Shown here: one piece after another, positions 11,592 to 26,500 of the stretch | How positions within the stretch are numbered: position 1 is the first letter of the stretch | Layout: every line of letters starts with the position of its first letter | Assembly: GCA_030159075.1 (NCBI GenBank) | Contig: BROG01000477.1 | Coordinates: 62,001-126,000, forward strand | Length of the DNA stretch: 64,000 nt | Source of the DNA: Atrina japonica | Lineage: Eukaryota; Mollusca; Bivalvia; Pterioida; Pinnidae | Direction of reading: 5' to 3' | Translations under genes and position numbers: made by a program | The notes under the pieces: model-generated | Seen by the model: only the letters and a program-made list of their open reading frames with translations | Told to the model about the DNA's origin: nothing | Database searches by the model: none

Positions 11592-14500
11592 TTTGTATAT
11601 AAAATATATAGAGATAAGAAAACGGTGCATGAATTTTGGCATGCCACTGTACATGAAAAGTATTCAACAAACATAAAAGATAGATAACAAACAGAAACAT
11701 CAACATAACACAAACAATATTGATAAAATGTAAAAAGATCATTAGATTGAGATAAAAATTTAAATGGGGAACAAACAGCATTTTTAAACAGGAATATCAA
11801 AAACAAATTATATGTTATCAGAAGCATGCAATGAAAACAGTAAGTAGATATGAATTATTGATAGACTAAGAAGGTACAGATGTAAAACCGGAGTCTTGAG
11901 CCAAGAAGAGTGCAGCCCTGGTGTGTAACATACTTGTATACAGAGATGTCATTCTATTACAGTCTCAGTTCATTTCCATGGTGTCACATTTAACCATTAC
12001 AAATGAGTTTGGGTACATAATGAACAAATTTTATGGATGTGCAGAAGGGAAACCACTAACATCATATTGTATAAGTCACTGTTTCAATGTAATTTTTACA
12101 TAAATAGTGTATTGAAAAATGACAATATCAAGTAGGTTAAAATAAAAATGATCAATACGTTAAAATGTTTATAGCCAGTATCATTGAAGATACAATGACT
12201 GCCTAATGTACATTATAATTGTATTATTTATAATAATTACATCTTATAATAAACCAGAATTGCTTGGTTCTGCATGATTATTGATCAGTATAATAAATGT
12301 GTTAAAGCAAAAAGTAAAATACAACAAGCACATGGTCTACTTAATAAATGATCACCATAGAGCACTAAGAGAAAGTAATGTACCAATGGTACAACAGGAA
12401 TATGTACTGCTAAATAATAAATCACCCTGGAACACTAAGAGAATGTAATGAACCAATGGTACAACAGGAATATGTACTGCTAAATAATAAATCACCCTGG
12501 AACACTAAGAGAATGTAATGTACCAATGGTACAACAGGAATATGTACTGCTGAATAATAAATCACCCTGGAACACTAAGAGAATGTAATGTACCAATGGT
12601 ACAACAGGAATATGTACTGCTAAATAATAAATCACCCTGGAACACTAAGAGAAAGTAATGAACCAATGACATAACAGGAATATGTACTGCTAAATAATAA
12701 ATCACCCTGGAACACTAAGAGAAAGTAATGAACCAATGACATAACATGAATATGTACTGATAAATAATAAATCACCCTGGAACACTAAGAGAAAGTAATG
12801 TACCAATGGTACAACAGGAATATGTACTGCTGAATAATAAATCACCCTGGAACACTAACAGAATGTAATGTACCAATGGTACAACAGGATTATGTACTGC
12901 TGAATAATAAATCACCCTGGAACACTAAGAGAAAGTAATGAACCAATGACATAACATGAATATGTACTGCTAAATAATAAATCACCCTGGAACACTAAGA
13001 GAATGTAATGTACCAATGACACAACAGGAATATGTACTGCTAAATAATAAATCACCCTGGAACACTAAGAGAATGTAATGTACCAATGGTACAACAGGAA
13101 TATGTACTGCTGAATAATAAATCACCCTGGAACACTAAGAGAATGTAATGAACCAATGGTACAACAGGAATATGTACTGCTAAATAATAAATCACCCTGG
13201 AACACTAAGAGAATGTAATGTACCAATGGTACAACAGGAATATGTACTGCTAAATAATAAATCACCCTGGAACACTAAGAGAAAGTAATGTACCAATGGT
13301 ACAACAGGAATATGTACTGCTAAATAATAAATCACCCTGGAACACTAAGAGAATGTAATGTACCAATGGTACAACAGGAATATGTACTGTTCAATAGTTT
13401 ATCACCCTAGAATACTAAGAGAAGTTTATACTAAGGGTACAACATGAACTACCCTGGAACATAGATAAAACACCATTAGTTATTAGGTTTGTTATTGACA
13501 ATCCAAAGGAATATGTGGGGTTGAAAATGTCCATGGTGATGAGGAGAAACCAATCCTTCCACGAAATGATCAAACTAACATATTCCCTTGGACAGTCATT
13601 AACAAACCTAATAATTATTTTATTTTGTCAAGGAGAATATTCTAACTTAGGAAATCTCTTCAACTGCCATTATACACAAAACTGTGTATTACATCATCTG
13701 CCATTCTGTTTGTTTTGCTACTGACTCTCCGTAGAACTATTGATGGCAGTCACGTGACTCTTTAGACCCAATGAAATGGTGACATTTCAGTCTGAGGTAA
13801 AACACAAGTACATGTAGAGTTCAGTAACTTTGTATACACTACTCACTAGGGATTACAGATATGGTACACATTTTTTTCAGGGACAAAATTTCAGTGCCTG
13901 CATGCCCACATGTATATAAAATCTATTTTCCATGGTTCTGCAGATGTAATATTATACTCCCAAGATACAAACTAACATATGGCACTAGAAGACATGAAAT
14001 ATTTTCATTAACACTGTTTGCTCTAGTTGTGTTTGTAATATCAGACCTCCTGCACAGACAGTTAAATGTAAGGTATTTTTTATACAATATTAGCCTTTTG
14101 TAACTAGGTCAAGACATCTTTGTGAAGATTTTGAGGGTGGATTAAACATTAATGATACCTGACTGCATATGAATAAAAATATATAGTCTACATACATACC
14201 CAGTAAAGTATATGCAATGAAACATACATATCCTGTAAAGTCTTAAGTGAATATGCAATGATACATACGTACCTAGCAAAGTATATATATGCAATGATAA
14301 TGATACATATACATTTAAATGAGCTATCTCACAGAATTTCGAAATATTTAACACAAACTTAGATGAAAAGGGCTAACAGCATTTAAGGTACCGAGTTATT
14401 TATACAAACCTATGCAGAAATAATTAAAGATGTAATCAAAGATTACAAAGCAATATTTTACCCCACACCCCTTCCAATTAACCTAACCCCAACCATTCTT

Positions 14501-17500
14501 GTTTGTTGTTGTATTACTGTTTAATGTCCCTCTCAAGAATTTTTCACTCATATGGAGATATCACCAAATGACGGTGAAGGGCTTCAAATTTTGGCCTATG
14601 CTTCGGCACTTACGGCCATTGAGCAGTGAAGAATCTTCAACAGGCCGACACCTACTGTGACATGGGACCTCGGTTTTACTGTCTCATCCGACCAATCTAC
14701 TTAACCATAGCAATGAAAATAGTAGACAAAGTAAAAAATAAAGTCATTTTTGAAAAAAAACAAAACGAAAACAAAAATAATCCAGCATCTGAAGCAGATC
14801 ATAAGACAACAATTAGGAATTTTCGTTATCCAGAGTTACCACCCCTTGTACCAGGTATCGATTGTGATGTCATATGTTTGTGCATAAAATGAGAAAAGTT
14901 ATCAATTGTGAAATCATTTGTTGGTGTAAAAACAATGTTGTTTTCTCATGTAAAGACATGATGTCACAATCAATACTGTTGACATGTGAAATAACTCCGA
15001 CAAACGAAAAGACAGAATACTATGCACAGTTTTTTGATATAGGAGCACTAAATGTAGGTAACCCTGACCTCAACCAATCTTCAGAACTTGATGCCAGTGT
15101 TGGGACAATCGCATAAGCTCTCCTCAACTTCACATTATAGACATTTTAGTTATTCATATTGTTTTCAGACAAGGTATAGGTAATTATATTCGATTGGTCA
15201 AGTAATTACCAAAGATCTACAGGCAGTTATATTCAACTTGTGAAAAATTGATAAAAGACATTATTTTATTCAGCTCATCAAATAATTACCAAAGACCTAG
15301 TTACATGTATATTCAGCTCGTCAGGTAATTTTCATAAATGTAGTTAAGATACGACATACATACATATGTTTATTCATACAGGTACCATTATGACCTTGCT
15401 ATTGACAATCTGCGAAGGTGCACTTTTAACAAAATAGTTGACATACATGTGACTTTATAAGTCAATAAATACAAATGTAATACAATTGTACTGAGTAGCA
15501 TTATAATCCAGATTTAACATTGAGTAAAAGCTATATGACTAGCTCCTCTTAAATGATTCATGGTGATGGCAATAAAATAACTTGTGTATATGTAAATACA
15601 GTCCATGAACAGTGTAAAATATGAGTCAGTTTTTCAGCTCTCAATTAGTCAAATTTAGGACTAGAAACTTTTCAGTGGTAGGAATAGAAACGCTTTCAGG
15701 TTTGAGACTAATGAAATTTTTCAGTGGAACAAGTACAGTGTAACAGTAGTCAAATTTTCCTGAACCATACTTTATTTTGTATAATGTTTTATGCCACACT
15801 AAACAATTTTTCAGTTTTATGGTGGCAGCAAGTATTTGATGGTGGAGTAGAGGATCCAGTTACAATGTACTAAAGAAGAGACCACCAGCCTTTCACAAGC
15901 GCTGACAAGAAGTGAGAGACTTCATGGTTCAATGTACAAATGTACGATGCTCTAACCACTCAACCATGGGGGGTCCCTGAACCATAAACGACCATAGCAA
16001 GATTTTAAGGCATCACATACTGGGACACTAGGTGTAGGTTGAAGAAATGTACAATAGATGAACAAAAAGCTCACACAGTGACTGAATATCTTAACTCATT
16101 CACCCCTAAATACACATTTGGACTAGTCTAAGTCATTGATTTACAGAAGAGTCCATTGTTTTTCAGGGTCGATGAGTTAAAAAGTGTGTATCAAAGTGTG
16201 TCAATTCTGATTAAATGACGTAAACAAATGAAATGCACAAATTATGCCATTTTTGTCCTGAATTCTAGCAGATCTTGAATGTTAAGTCATACTTCGTGTT
16301 ATAACATGACTCGGGTTTATCAAGATCAATATCCAGCAATTTCAGAAAAAGTTAATTGCCTAGAAGTTTTACTTCTCAATTCCAAAGTAAAATAATCTTT
16401 AATGTATAATTATACTCATTTAAGATAGATGCATTTCAAGTCATTTCAACAACAAATTTATTCATGGTTAAATTTTGAAAAACAAACATTTCACTGCAAA
16501 CCAAACATTTGTGAATGACAATGATTATATGCGGGTCTAATTCCAGGAGAAAAAAATCAATTCTATTACTCACTGCATACACTTTACCACTGCAAAATCA
16601 CCTAACAGGTTTCAATGTTCAGTGAGCAGGTGAATACCAGAATTTAGAGAAAAGATCTGATGAGTTGAATGACTATCTTATACACAAGAATTAGCTACCA
16701 TATGTAAGTAATTAATAATAAACATGTAATCGATATATAACTGGTTTCAACTACATTAATTTGTTTGTTTACCAAAAGACTATCAAAATTACATACAGAT
16801 TATTTCATACATCTATCACTGACATTCTTATTCCAAATTTAAGATCCCTAATCACAAAAAAAACAAAAAACAAAAAACAAAAACAAAATGAGTAAACACA
16901 GATTTCAAATCTCACCTAACACCCATATATTTGAAATCTTTCCAATTAACCTAACCTCGATGAGGTCTTTGAATCATTCACCCCTAAAGACACATTTGGA
17001 CTGGTCTAAGCTATTGATTACTAGAAGAGTAGTTGATACATTAAGATGCTATGCTTACCAATCTATATGACCTCAGTTTTAAGTTTTATTTGAAAAACTC
17101 CCAACTTTTCCATCTACAGTAAAACCTACTTAAGTGACCACCTGTGTATAAAGACCACCTGGTCACAAGGACTTTTTGCTGTCACAATTAGTACCATTTG
17201 TTAACAAATCAACCTCTATATAAAGACCACCTCCCTATAAAGACCCATATTCTTATGTCCCTAAGGAGATATATACATTATACATTATATACATGTACAA
17301 GTTTCACTGTATATTGATGTACTCTAAATAGAGGAATTAGAGTACTGATTACTCTGCTGACAAAAAGTAGCAAATTACATGTAACTGTAAAAATAACTAC
17401 TGACAAATAACTTCTGAGCAGTGATTGTACCGTATCAAGATATCCCATCAACCCCTAAACATAATGGAATCCAATGAAAATCAAAGACACAGACAAGTCC

Positions 17501-20500
17501 AAATGTGTCTTCAGGGGTATATGATTATATTATTAGAAATATTAATCTACCAACAACTCGACAAAGGACCTAACTAAACTTTCTTTAGAGGAATCAATGT
17601 ACTACTTACTGTAAAAGGGACTTTCCACACTCTTTTGGGATTGGGGCTGGGCTTTTTGAATTGGGAATTTTAACAAAATTTTATTGAGAAATCGGAAAAA
17701 ACACAAAACTGTTAGATTATAAAATAATCTCAAATTCATTGTTTTTTGCATTGGGAATGGGGCCTTAGTTCAGCCCTGTTTATGAATATGATAGGGTGGA
17801 AAATTCCTGTGGAATGACATTTACTTCAGAGAAATGCACAAAACTATTTGAAAATACAAGAATCACTTCATATTTGATGTCATTTGACTTCAACTAGGAA
17901 ATTACAATAGCAAATTAAGAAAAAAAAATCATTTTTTGCCTTGGGAATGAAGCCTTACTTCGACCCCCCCCCCCACCCCACCCCCCCCCACCCCCACTGC
18001 GCTATGATAGGGTTAAAAATTCCTGACTAATGTACTAATTAAATACTCCAGTGACTCACTTTCAAGGAATTACGGTATAGAAAACAAACCACAATTCCTG
18101 GAGGAGATGAAGCTCAGCGTTTGAAGTAACTGTGCCATGTACAAAATCAATAGAGTATTAGTGGACAGGCTGCTCACAACTCTAGAAAATATGGAAAAGT
18201 AGGTCAACGTAGCGAATATCCATCCTAATACATAAATAAACAAAGTACCCCCAGTCTACAAATATGTAATTCATCAATACTGTAAAAAAAAACAAAAAAA
18301 AAAACACTAAAGACATCTACCTGCAAATATTTCAAATAGTATCGCCATTGGGGAAAAAATTAATCAGAGCTGCTATGAACTGATTACTATTCAATGATTT
18401 GATATGCAAAAATCAATTGAGTTGAATGGACTGTTTTGGTTACAATTAATTTTGCCATTCTATTGTTTTTAAATCAATGTCCATGTGTATCTTATCGATT
18501 CATATTTGTTCTATTGTTTTTGAAATGGATTTAGCATGCTCACTTATACAGTTCAAAACCAGAACTCTCCGGATGTGATATGTTTAGAACCTGTTAGATG
18601 TTGCATTGTCTAAATAAGCAAAGAACTTTTTGGTTTTGCTAGGCTGAATACAATGGTCCCTGGCTATTAAGACTACCTTTCTGACTGAATCAAAGTTGTC
18701 TTATTAGTGAGGTGGTCTCTTATTTAAGATTCTGTACTGTAAATATTTATCATGAGACTGGAAATTTATGGTCCGAAATGTGAGGTGGTCTCCTAAACTA
18801 GGTGGTCTTTAGGCAAGGTTCCACAGTACATGTATTTTGTTATAATAATTTTCTATTTTACTAGGCTGAATATTTTGTTTCATAAACCATGGATTTTCCA
18901 CTTTCTTTTGGGAATGGGACCTGGGCCTTTTGAATTGGGAAATTTAGCAACATTTTGTTAAAATTTGGAAATCTAGAAATACAAAGAACTATGTCAAAAC
19001 ACAAGAATCTCTTTGAATTCATTTGTCATTTGACTTCAGTTGGGAAATTTCAACTGTAAATTACGAAAAATGCATTGTTTTTGCATTGGGAATGGGACCT
19101 TATTTCGGCCCCATATGATAGGGTAGAAAATGCCTGTTTTGGTTTCACTGTTTTCTACAACACAGGAAGTACTTTTCATATCACCAGCTGAAGGTGAAAT
19201 GCCATAAAAGTTTAACCTGTGATAAAGACATGTGTCAATATAGTGAAGGTTCTTCAATGTGTCATGCCTCCATTTTACACACAGGTGCCAATATTATTTG
19301 GACAAACAAGTACAGTCAAACTTGTATATAAAGACCGCTTAGGGGGAATTACAAAAACGGTCTTTATAGACAGGTGGTCTTTATATACAGGGTCACATGA
19401 GATATTATGAAATCCAAGGTATCGGAGATGACTTTCATTATTTCCAACTACATATTTATTCCCTGGTTAGATGTTTCATTTAGTAATTAAATGTATATTG
19501 TATTGTTTTTACTAAAATGATTTTCCTAAGTCCAGGGTCTGGAAAATTAGAAAATATTCATTTTTTTTTTATTCCAAATTGGGAATTTTTGCATATTCTG
19601 GAGAAAATACAAGCCATTTTTGCATTGAGAAATATACTGTAACCGGACAAAAAATAGGCATAGGAAAATCCCTGTAACTAGCTTCAGTACATGTATAACA
19701 TTAAATAATGAGAATAAGAAATAACTCAATGTTTTAAGTAATTTAAATTAATTTATGATGTAATTGAATTATATACATGTGCATCGAGGATATGGCGCAT
19801 TATTAAAACTGAGACAAATATCTAAAACATGTGCTCAAAGTCGGTGGCCTGTGTTGTTAAGTCACACAGAAGTGTAAGAATATACAGAAAGATTTAGATC
19901 ATACAGAGGTGTAAGAATATAAGTTGTAGAACATATAGATAGATGAATTTTATTTAATTTTCATTTTATTAGACATAATCCAATGCTATGAGCGCCGGTG
20001 ATTTTACCCTTTCGATTGAGATGTTGACTTGCCAATCAAGTGATGTTCGATAATATAAGATGTAAGACAATTACCCCATTGCATTCCAGAATACGAGTAA
20101 ACAATTCATCAGTCGTTCAGCGATGATATTTAAATGCTTCTGTTTGTAAAAACACCTTGTCACATAGTGTGTCCTTTCTGAATTTTTTTGCTTTGGAGTC
20201 TTAGTCTTTCGCCGATTAAGTAATCATCACTGGAATCTTAGGTCATTAGATCTAAATGATGATCGAAAACAAAACATCAATCAGTCAGCGATGATTGTTA
20301 GTTTCTGGTTGTAAAAACACCCTGTCATAAAGCACATCTGAGTGCCTATTTACTGACCGGGGCGTTAATTGACACCTCCAGGTGTGTTGTGACTGTCAAA
20401 ACATTGTGTATTGCGCGATGTTGTTGATTAGGTCTCAAAATTGTCCCGCGAGAATTATCTATGAGTTATCTCCCTTCCACGAGTATTAAGTGTGTAAGCA

Positions 20501-23500
20501 GTCACTATGCGCAATGGACAGGAAGTCGTTACATGAGGGGGGTCGCTAAGGCAAGTTTGACTGTATTAGCATTTTCCCATAGCTTTCTAAATTAAATGAA
20601 CTGCAAATCACATCAGAAAGACTTAGAACTTTCGATTGCTATGCCAAATGCTTTGGGAAAGTCTCTACCTGCTTTTAGAATACTCTCAGGTAAGACTAGG
20701 ATTTTAATCCAGTTAATGGCAAATGTTCTGCCACTGAAGTATCATAAGCAATTGACTCCCCCTCATACTGTCTGAGTAGGACCTACATGTCATATACAGT
20801 ATCCAAAGAAGTTTTTGGAAAAAGGTAACTTTTACATTTTGTTTTGTTTGTTTGATTGTTGCTTTAAATCCCGCCAATAATTTTTCACATATATGGAGAT
20901 GTCACCAGCTTTAACTGAAGTGTTACAAATTTTTGGCCTATGCAATGGACTGATGCCAATGCAGCAAGGGTTCTTTTACATGCCATGCCTTCCACGTCAT
21001 GGGACCTCGATTTGAAGTCTCATTCAAAAGACCTGCGACTTTCATCTTGTATGCGGAGTGCTTAGCGAAACAACAGTCACTACTATTTTTAAAGTCTTCA
21101 CAATGACCTGGTCCAGAAATCGAACCCAGGACCTTCCACTTGTGAGACAAATGGTCTACCTTTAGATCACCACAAGCGGTCACTTTTTCTAGGTGAAATA
21201 ACATGATATATTGAAAAGTAAAAAAAAAATGTTTTATGCAATAAAACCACTGATCAAAAACACTTTTCACTTGTCAATCAAATGACCTTCCTTTTTACAA
21301 ATACCATGCATTTTTGAAAAACAAATTTTAAATGCCATAAAATTGAACAATATTCCAATCTTGCCTGGGTGATGAATAATTTTACTGAATACCACATACA
21401 TTTCAGCAGACTATTATCTAAACTCTGACAAACACACAGAATGATAAACAGAGAGGGGATTAATATATTTACTATCGATCATGTTCAGTACTGACCACCA
21501 TTTCAAGGTTTATTAGTGACCTATTTACCTTGACCTTAATAAATCCATACTTAGCTGCTTACATACTAAAAACATTTAATAGTATTAAACCGTTATGAAT
21601 GTACTATACATAAAGACTGAGAAAATCAATAGAACTGATATTTTCTGGAATCTAGCCGACTGTTATTACAAAACCATTTCTGTAGCAATCAGGCCTTTGT
21701 TTTATTGCTGTGTTAAATCTGATTTGATCAGTTTTAATATGTAGATGGTATTTTGCTGGGAACTAAGGCTAGTCAACCCTATTACACTGTAATCATCACA
21801 AAATGTATCCAAAATGATGAGCTGGTGCCTCAAATCATTTTGTATACAGGTATATTTCACGAAAAGTACAGTGAATAGAAATTCATCAATCATCATAATG
21901 ACTTTCAGATTTTATAATTTTCATACTAAACAATGTCAGAGGCCCTCCTCCACACATGAGGCATATTGAAATGAAAGTGTGTATACTCTTACAGTGAAAC
22001 CTGTCCTGTGAAACAGTCATAAGAGACCACTTGCGAAATCACATTCTGAGAACCACTCGGTTAATCTAAAAATCACAGATACCAAAGAATTAATTTTCAG
22101 GATATCAAGGAAACAAACATACAAATCTGGTGAACAATGGACAAACATGGACCTCTAGAAATTCAGAGGTGAGATCAGCTGCCATGGAGGAGTAAGCATC
22201 CCCTGTTGACCGGTCACACCCTCCATGAGTCCAGTCAAATTCAAATAAAACCATGAAATTATCCTTACAATAAAAACTATTTTAAGGGATCACCTGTCTT
22301 GAGAGTCCACATTTGAGTGACAGATGCGATGGTCTGTCACGACAAGTTAAACTATTTAAGTTTCACATTTATTTGCAATTGTCATTTCTGGTAATTTCTC
22401 CACTGCAGCTTGAGCAATTTCAGCACTTGGCCCAGGATCAGACACTAAGTACCTCATTACTGTATACATAAAAATGTTCATCCCAGGATATTTTCACTCT
22501 TTTATGGCAGAAAACATATTCACCTTGCCTTAAATTTACCCTTTATCACCAGTCTAATGAATGGCTGATATGTTCTTGCTTCAATTATTGAACTTGAAAA
22601 TTTTGCTTCCATTTTAAATTTGCCATCTCATCTAAGGATGGGAAATGGCAAAAAATTAAAGGAGCAGAAATTTCCAGGTATACATTTGTCCAATGTGGCC
22701 CCACTTTGTCAAAAAGCAAAATTAAAAGTCATTTTATCTTTTTTACATGCATCATCTAGGTACAGTAATCATTAAATTCTGATAAGACAGAAAAACCAAA
22801 ACAGGAAACTTAGATTTACAGAATTAGTTTACAGACACTTGTTGGCATCTTCTTCATGAAGAACTTGTATACCGATGATTCACATATGTATCAACTCAAG
22901 AGCTTGTTAAGTCCATGGAAAATAACTGCCTGATAATGGCAATATGATATCCATTAATATTACTAAACTAAAGCTGTAAAAGGTCACAAGGAGTGGGATG
23001 TCAAAGAGCATTAAACATATATTAATAACAATTACCAAAATACCATTGTAATTAATCAACGTTGCATATTTGATGAATTTACAGTTCCCCTGTGACTGTG
23101 AAATTCCATGTCATTAATATAGCGAGAGCTTATTTCATATGTATACAATATTCAACAAAGGGGAATAACTCTAGAAAAAGGGTACAGGAGGACAATGTTT
23201 TATACAAAAACTACAGTACTACATATATCCAAGATGTAAAAAAAGTCCAGTTAATATGGACTTGTAGTTTGAATAGGGTTGGTTGATTATTTATGTGATG
23301 GAGAAAAGATCTGGAATCAGCTGAGAAGTTGTTGCACTAGCTTACACATTTAGTTATTATTAAAAATCCACACCAACTGTTGACATGATTTACCTTTATG
23401 TTAAATATGGTGACTAGTTATTAACTTAACCCATCCACCCCTAAAGACACATTTGGACTGGTCTAAGTCATTGATTTATAGAAGAGTCCATTGTTTTTCA

Positions 23501-26500
23501 GGGGTTGATGGGTTGAACATCATTGTTACACTTATGAACACACACACACACACACACACATTTATACATATTCTTAAACATGTGTACATACATACACAAA
23601 ACATGTATTCATATAGAATAAACACTCACCTCTTGGGTCGACTTTCTTGATCCATGTTTCTGAAATGGAAAAAAATTGCAATTTTTTAAATATGTAAATT
23701 TATCATATGAGACAAGAAATGTTCATTTTAAAGTATGTAACGTTTTTCATGTATTTCTCTGAAGTATTTTTTTTAAATCTCTTATACATGCTGTTAGACA
23801 ATAAACAACAAGTTGTTATTTTTAAATTATGTTATTAACAACGACATGCAATAAGTATTCCGATGTTTTATTCCTTAACATCATAAAAGAACAATAATTT
23901 TTAAATGTTCATAAATTCAAGGTCTAACAAAATTTGGAAAACAAAGTCCAAAAAAAGAGTTTATTTATTAGTACAAATTAACTTTAATTTATACAGCGGA
24001 ATCCGTCTTGAGAGACCATATTTCAACAATGGAAAGGGTGGTCTCTCAAGCAGGTTCCACAATATTAATAATATTCGTAAAACACAAAACAGGATATCAG
24101 ACACTGAAATTTTCCTTTAAAGAACATTTGTTATTTTTATTTAAAATCCATTTTGGTCTTTTACACTATTAAAATCTATTCACAATGAACATGAAAATCC
24201 TTTCTTGAACATATCTGTATATACAGTGAAACCTGTATATAGGGGCCACCAAAGGGACCAGAAAATATTGACCTTTATATGCAGGTGACCCTAATACACA
24301 GGTTCAATTTAGTTGAAGTATGCAGTTAAGGGACTTGAAAAAATTGGCCTTTATAAACAGGTAGTCCTTATGTAGAGGTGGCCGCTATAGCAGGATTTAC
24401 TGTACTTGAAAATGATACAAAATCCGAAGAAACTTAAAATTATGTAAGAAATATGAAATTGATGAACTATAAGAAGATAAAACATTAAAATCAAAATTGT
24501 AGATTCTACAGACATTCAAACATTTATTGGTTTTCTACAAAATAAAGGAAATATTTTGTACATCAAAATACTTATTGCATTTCTAAAAATTAAAAAATGT
24601 TTCAAATGCATATCCTGGTTTCCAACAAATCTAAAATTTAGGCGTCAATTCAAATATAATTCAGAAAATTAAATAATTAAAAAGTTAACAGAGAGAAATC
24701 ATGCACATATGTGCCATGCAAAATGATATAAAATAATTCCATAAACATGAAACATTCAAAAGTACTATTTATCCATTGCTATGGTTACAGTCTAGTGTGT
24801 AAAATTTCCTAAAAAAATAAGTAATTATTAACAAAAGATTGCTTTACATACAGATATTATTCATGCTGAAAGTATGTTTAACATTTACTTGTATATAAGC
24901 AAAGTGGATATTCTATATAACTGATACAATTGATATTTTTACCTCTTTATTGTGAAGGAGTCTTAAGCATGTAAAATGGGGCACTTGCTTTAAATTCTTA
25001 AGTTATTTCAGTATATAACAGATGATGGATATAACAGGATAAATGAAGCCGCATTTAATCCAAAGATAACAAGTTGGTCATTAAGCTAACTAGATGTTTA
25101 GGGAATACATGATATATATATATGTGTACAATGTATATGTTTAGCATTTTTCTATGTTCACTTTTTCTTTTGATGTCAGTATTATCGGTGCAATGAACAA
25201 TGTTTCACTTTAACTTTGGGAAGGACAGCAGATCGTCAGTACGTACAATGGAATCCATCTTCAGATACATGTGGCACACTAATGAAAGATTATATGACTA
25301 GTGAGATTACATTTGGAATTTGAATTTTGAATAGTGTTCAATGTCACACTCAAAAATTTTTCAGTTATGTATATAGTGGCGGCCAGTTTTTAATGGTGGA
25401 GGAGAGAACCTGGTTACAACTGTACCCGAGAAGAGACCACTGACCATCCTCATGTAAACTGGCCAACTTTCCCACAAAACTCAACTTAGGTTCCAGCAGG
25501 GCTTAAATCTGCGCTGACCAGAAGTGCGAGTCTTCATGGTTCAAAGTGTGATGCTCTAACCACTTGGCCACAGAGGCCCTGATTACATTTCAAAATTAAC
25601 GGTCTAAACAAAACCTCTTTTGACAGAAGGAATCATCTCTCAAGACAGGTTCCAATGTACGTGAAGCATGTAAACTTGTCTACTAAGCAACTCTGGTGCA
25701 AAGGAAATTGTAATAGTCACTGGACAAGAAAGCAGTATGTCCCCCATCTTTTACTCCCTAAGAATCCACATGTTTAAGCTTTTTCCAGTTGTTCTGAGTT
25801 AGTCCAATATGGACTACAGGGATGAAAGGTTAAACAGATCTAGAAGCTAAGGAAAGTATAAACTAGAGCCAGAATCTACTGAAATGTTCTTCAAAAACTA
25901 TTGATTACATACATGTGTATATGCTGAGTTATTAGTGGTAATCTGCAGGACTCTGGAATTGCTGGAGAATGGCACAAGTTATATATACCCATGTAAATAG
26001 TGTTCTAGCAATACACATACATGTACATGGACCTACAACAGAAAACCTAGGGCTAGGGAAGGAGATACGGAACAGAACATGGACAACAAAAGACATTGGG
26101 ATGTATCAGTCTGAACCTAGGATATGTGATTTACAAACAATTTGAGACTATACTATATATACATTTTACCATATGATACTTCAGTATCAGTAATTACACT
26201 ACAAACACACAACATTACATAAATGTAAAATGTACAACCAGAATGACTTTAGTAACACATTAACTTATCAACCCCTGAAAAACAATGGACTCATCTGTAA
26301 ATCAATGACAAACCAGTCCCAAATGTGTCTTTAGGGATGAACGGGTTAACCACACAAAATAGTTAAACCAGTCTATTTTGCTGATGTGAGGAAGAGTCCA
26401 TTGTATTTCTGGGACAGAGGGGTTAAATATTCTAACTACACAAACAAAATGGAAAATCATCAACAAATATGTCCTACGGCTAAAGTACATTGTCTATATC

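Larger units (their letters stand above)
11003..23629. other. Large intron of the - strand gene
   Basis: Mostly repeats: an AT run at 11.5 kb, the 70-bp satellite at 12.3-13.4 kb, SINE and MITE at 14.5-15.0 kb, a SINE at 15.8 kb, ACAGT-type palindromes at 17.1, 18.7 and 19.3 kb, and a low-GC repeat cluster at 17.6-19.1 kb. The tentative terminal exon at 22.4 kb is the only coding-like spot. Confidence 0.5.

Noticed and set aside
25205..25278. Possible phase-1 terminal exon on the - strand reading MDSIVRTDDLLSFPKLK and a stop
   Set aside because: Only 24 codons, a weak acceptor (CATTAG), no conservation test possible, and such short phase-compatible frames are expected by chance in a long intron.
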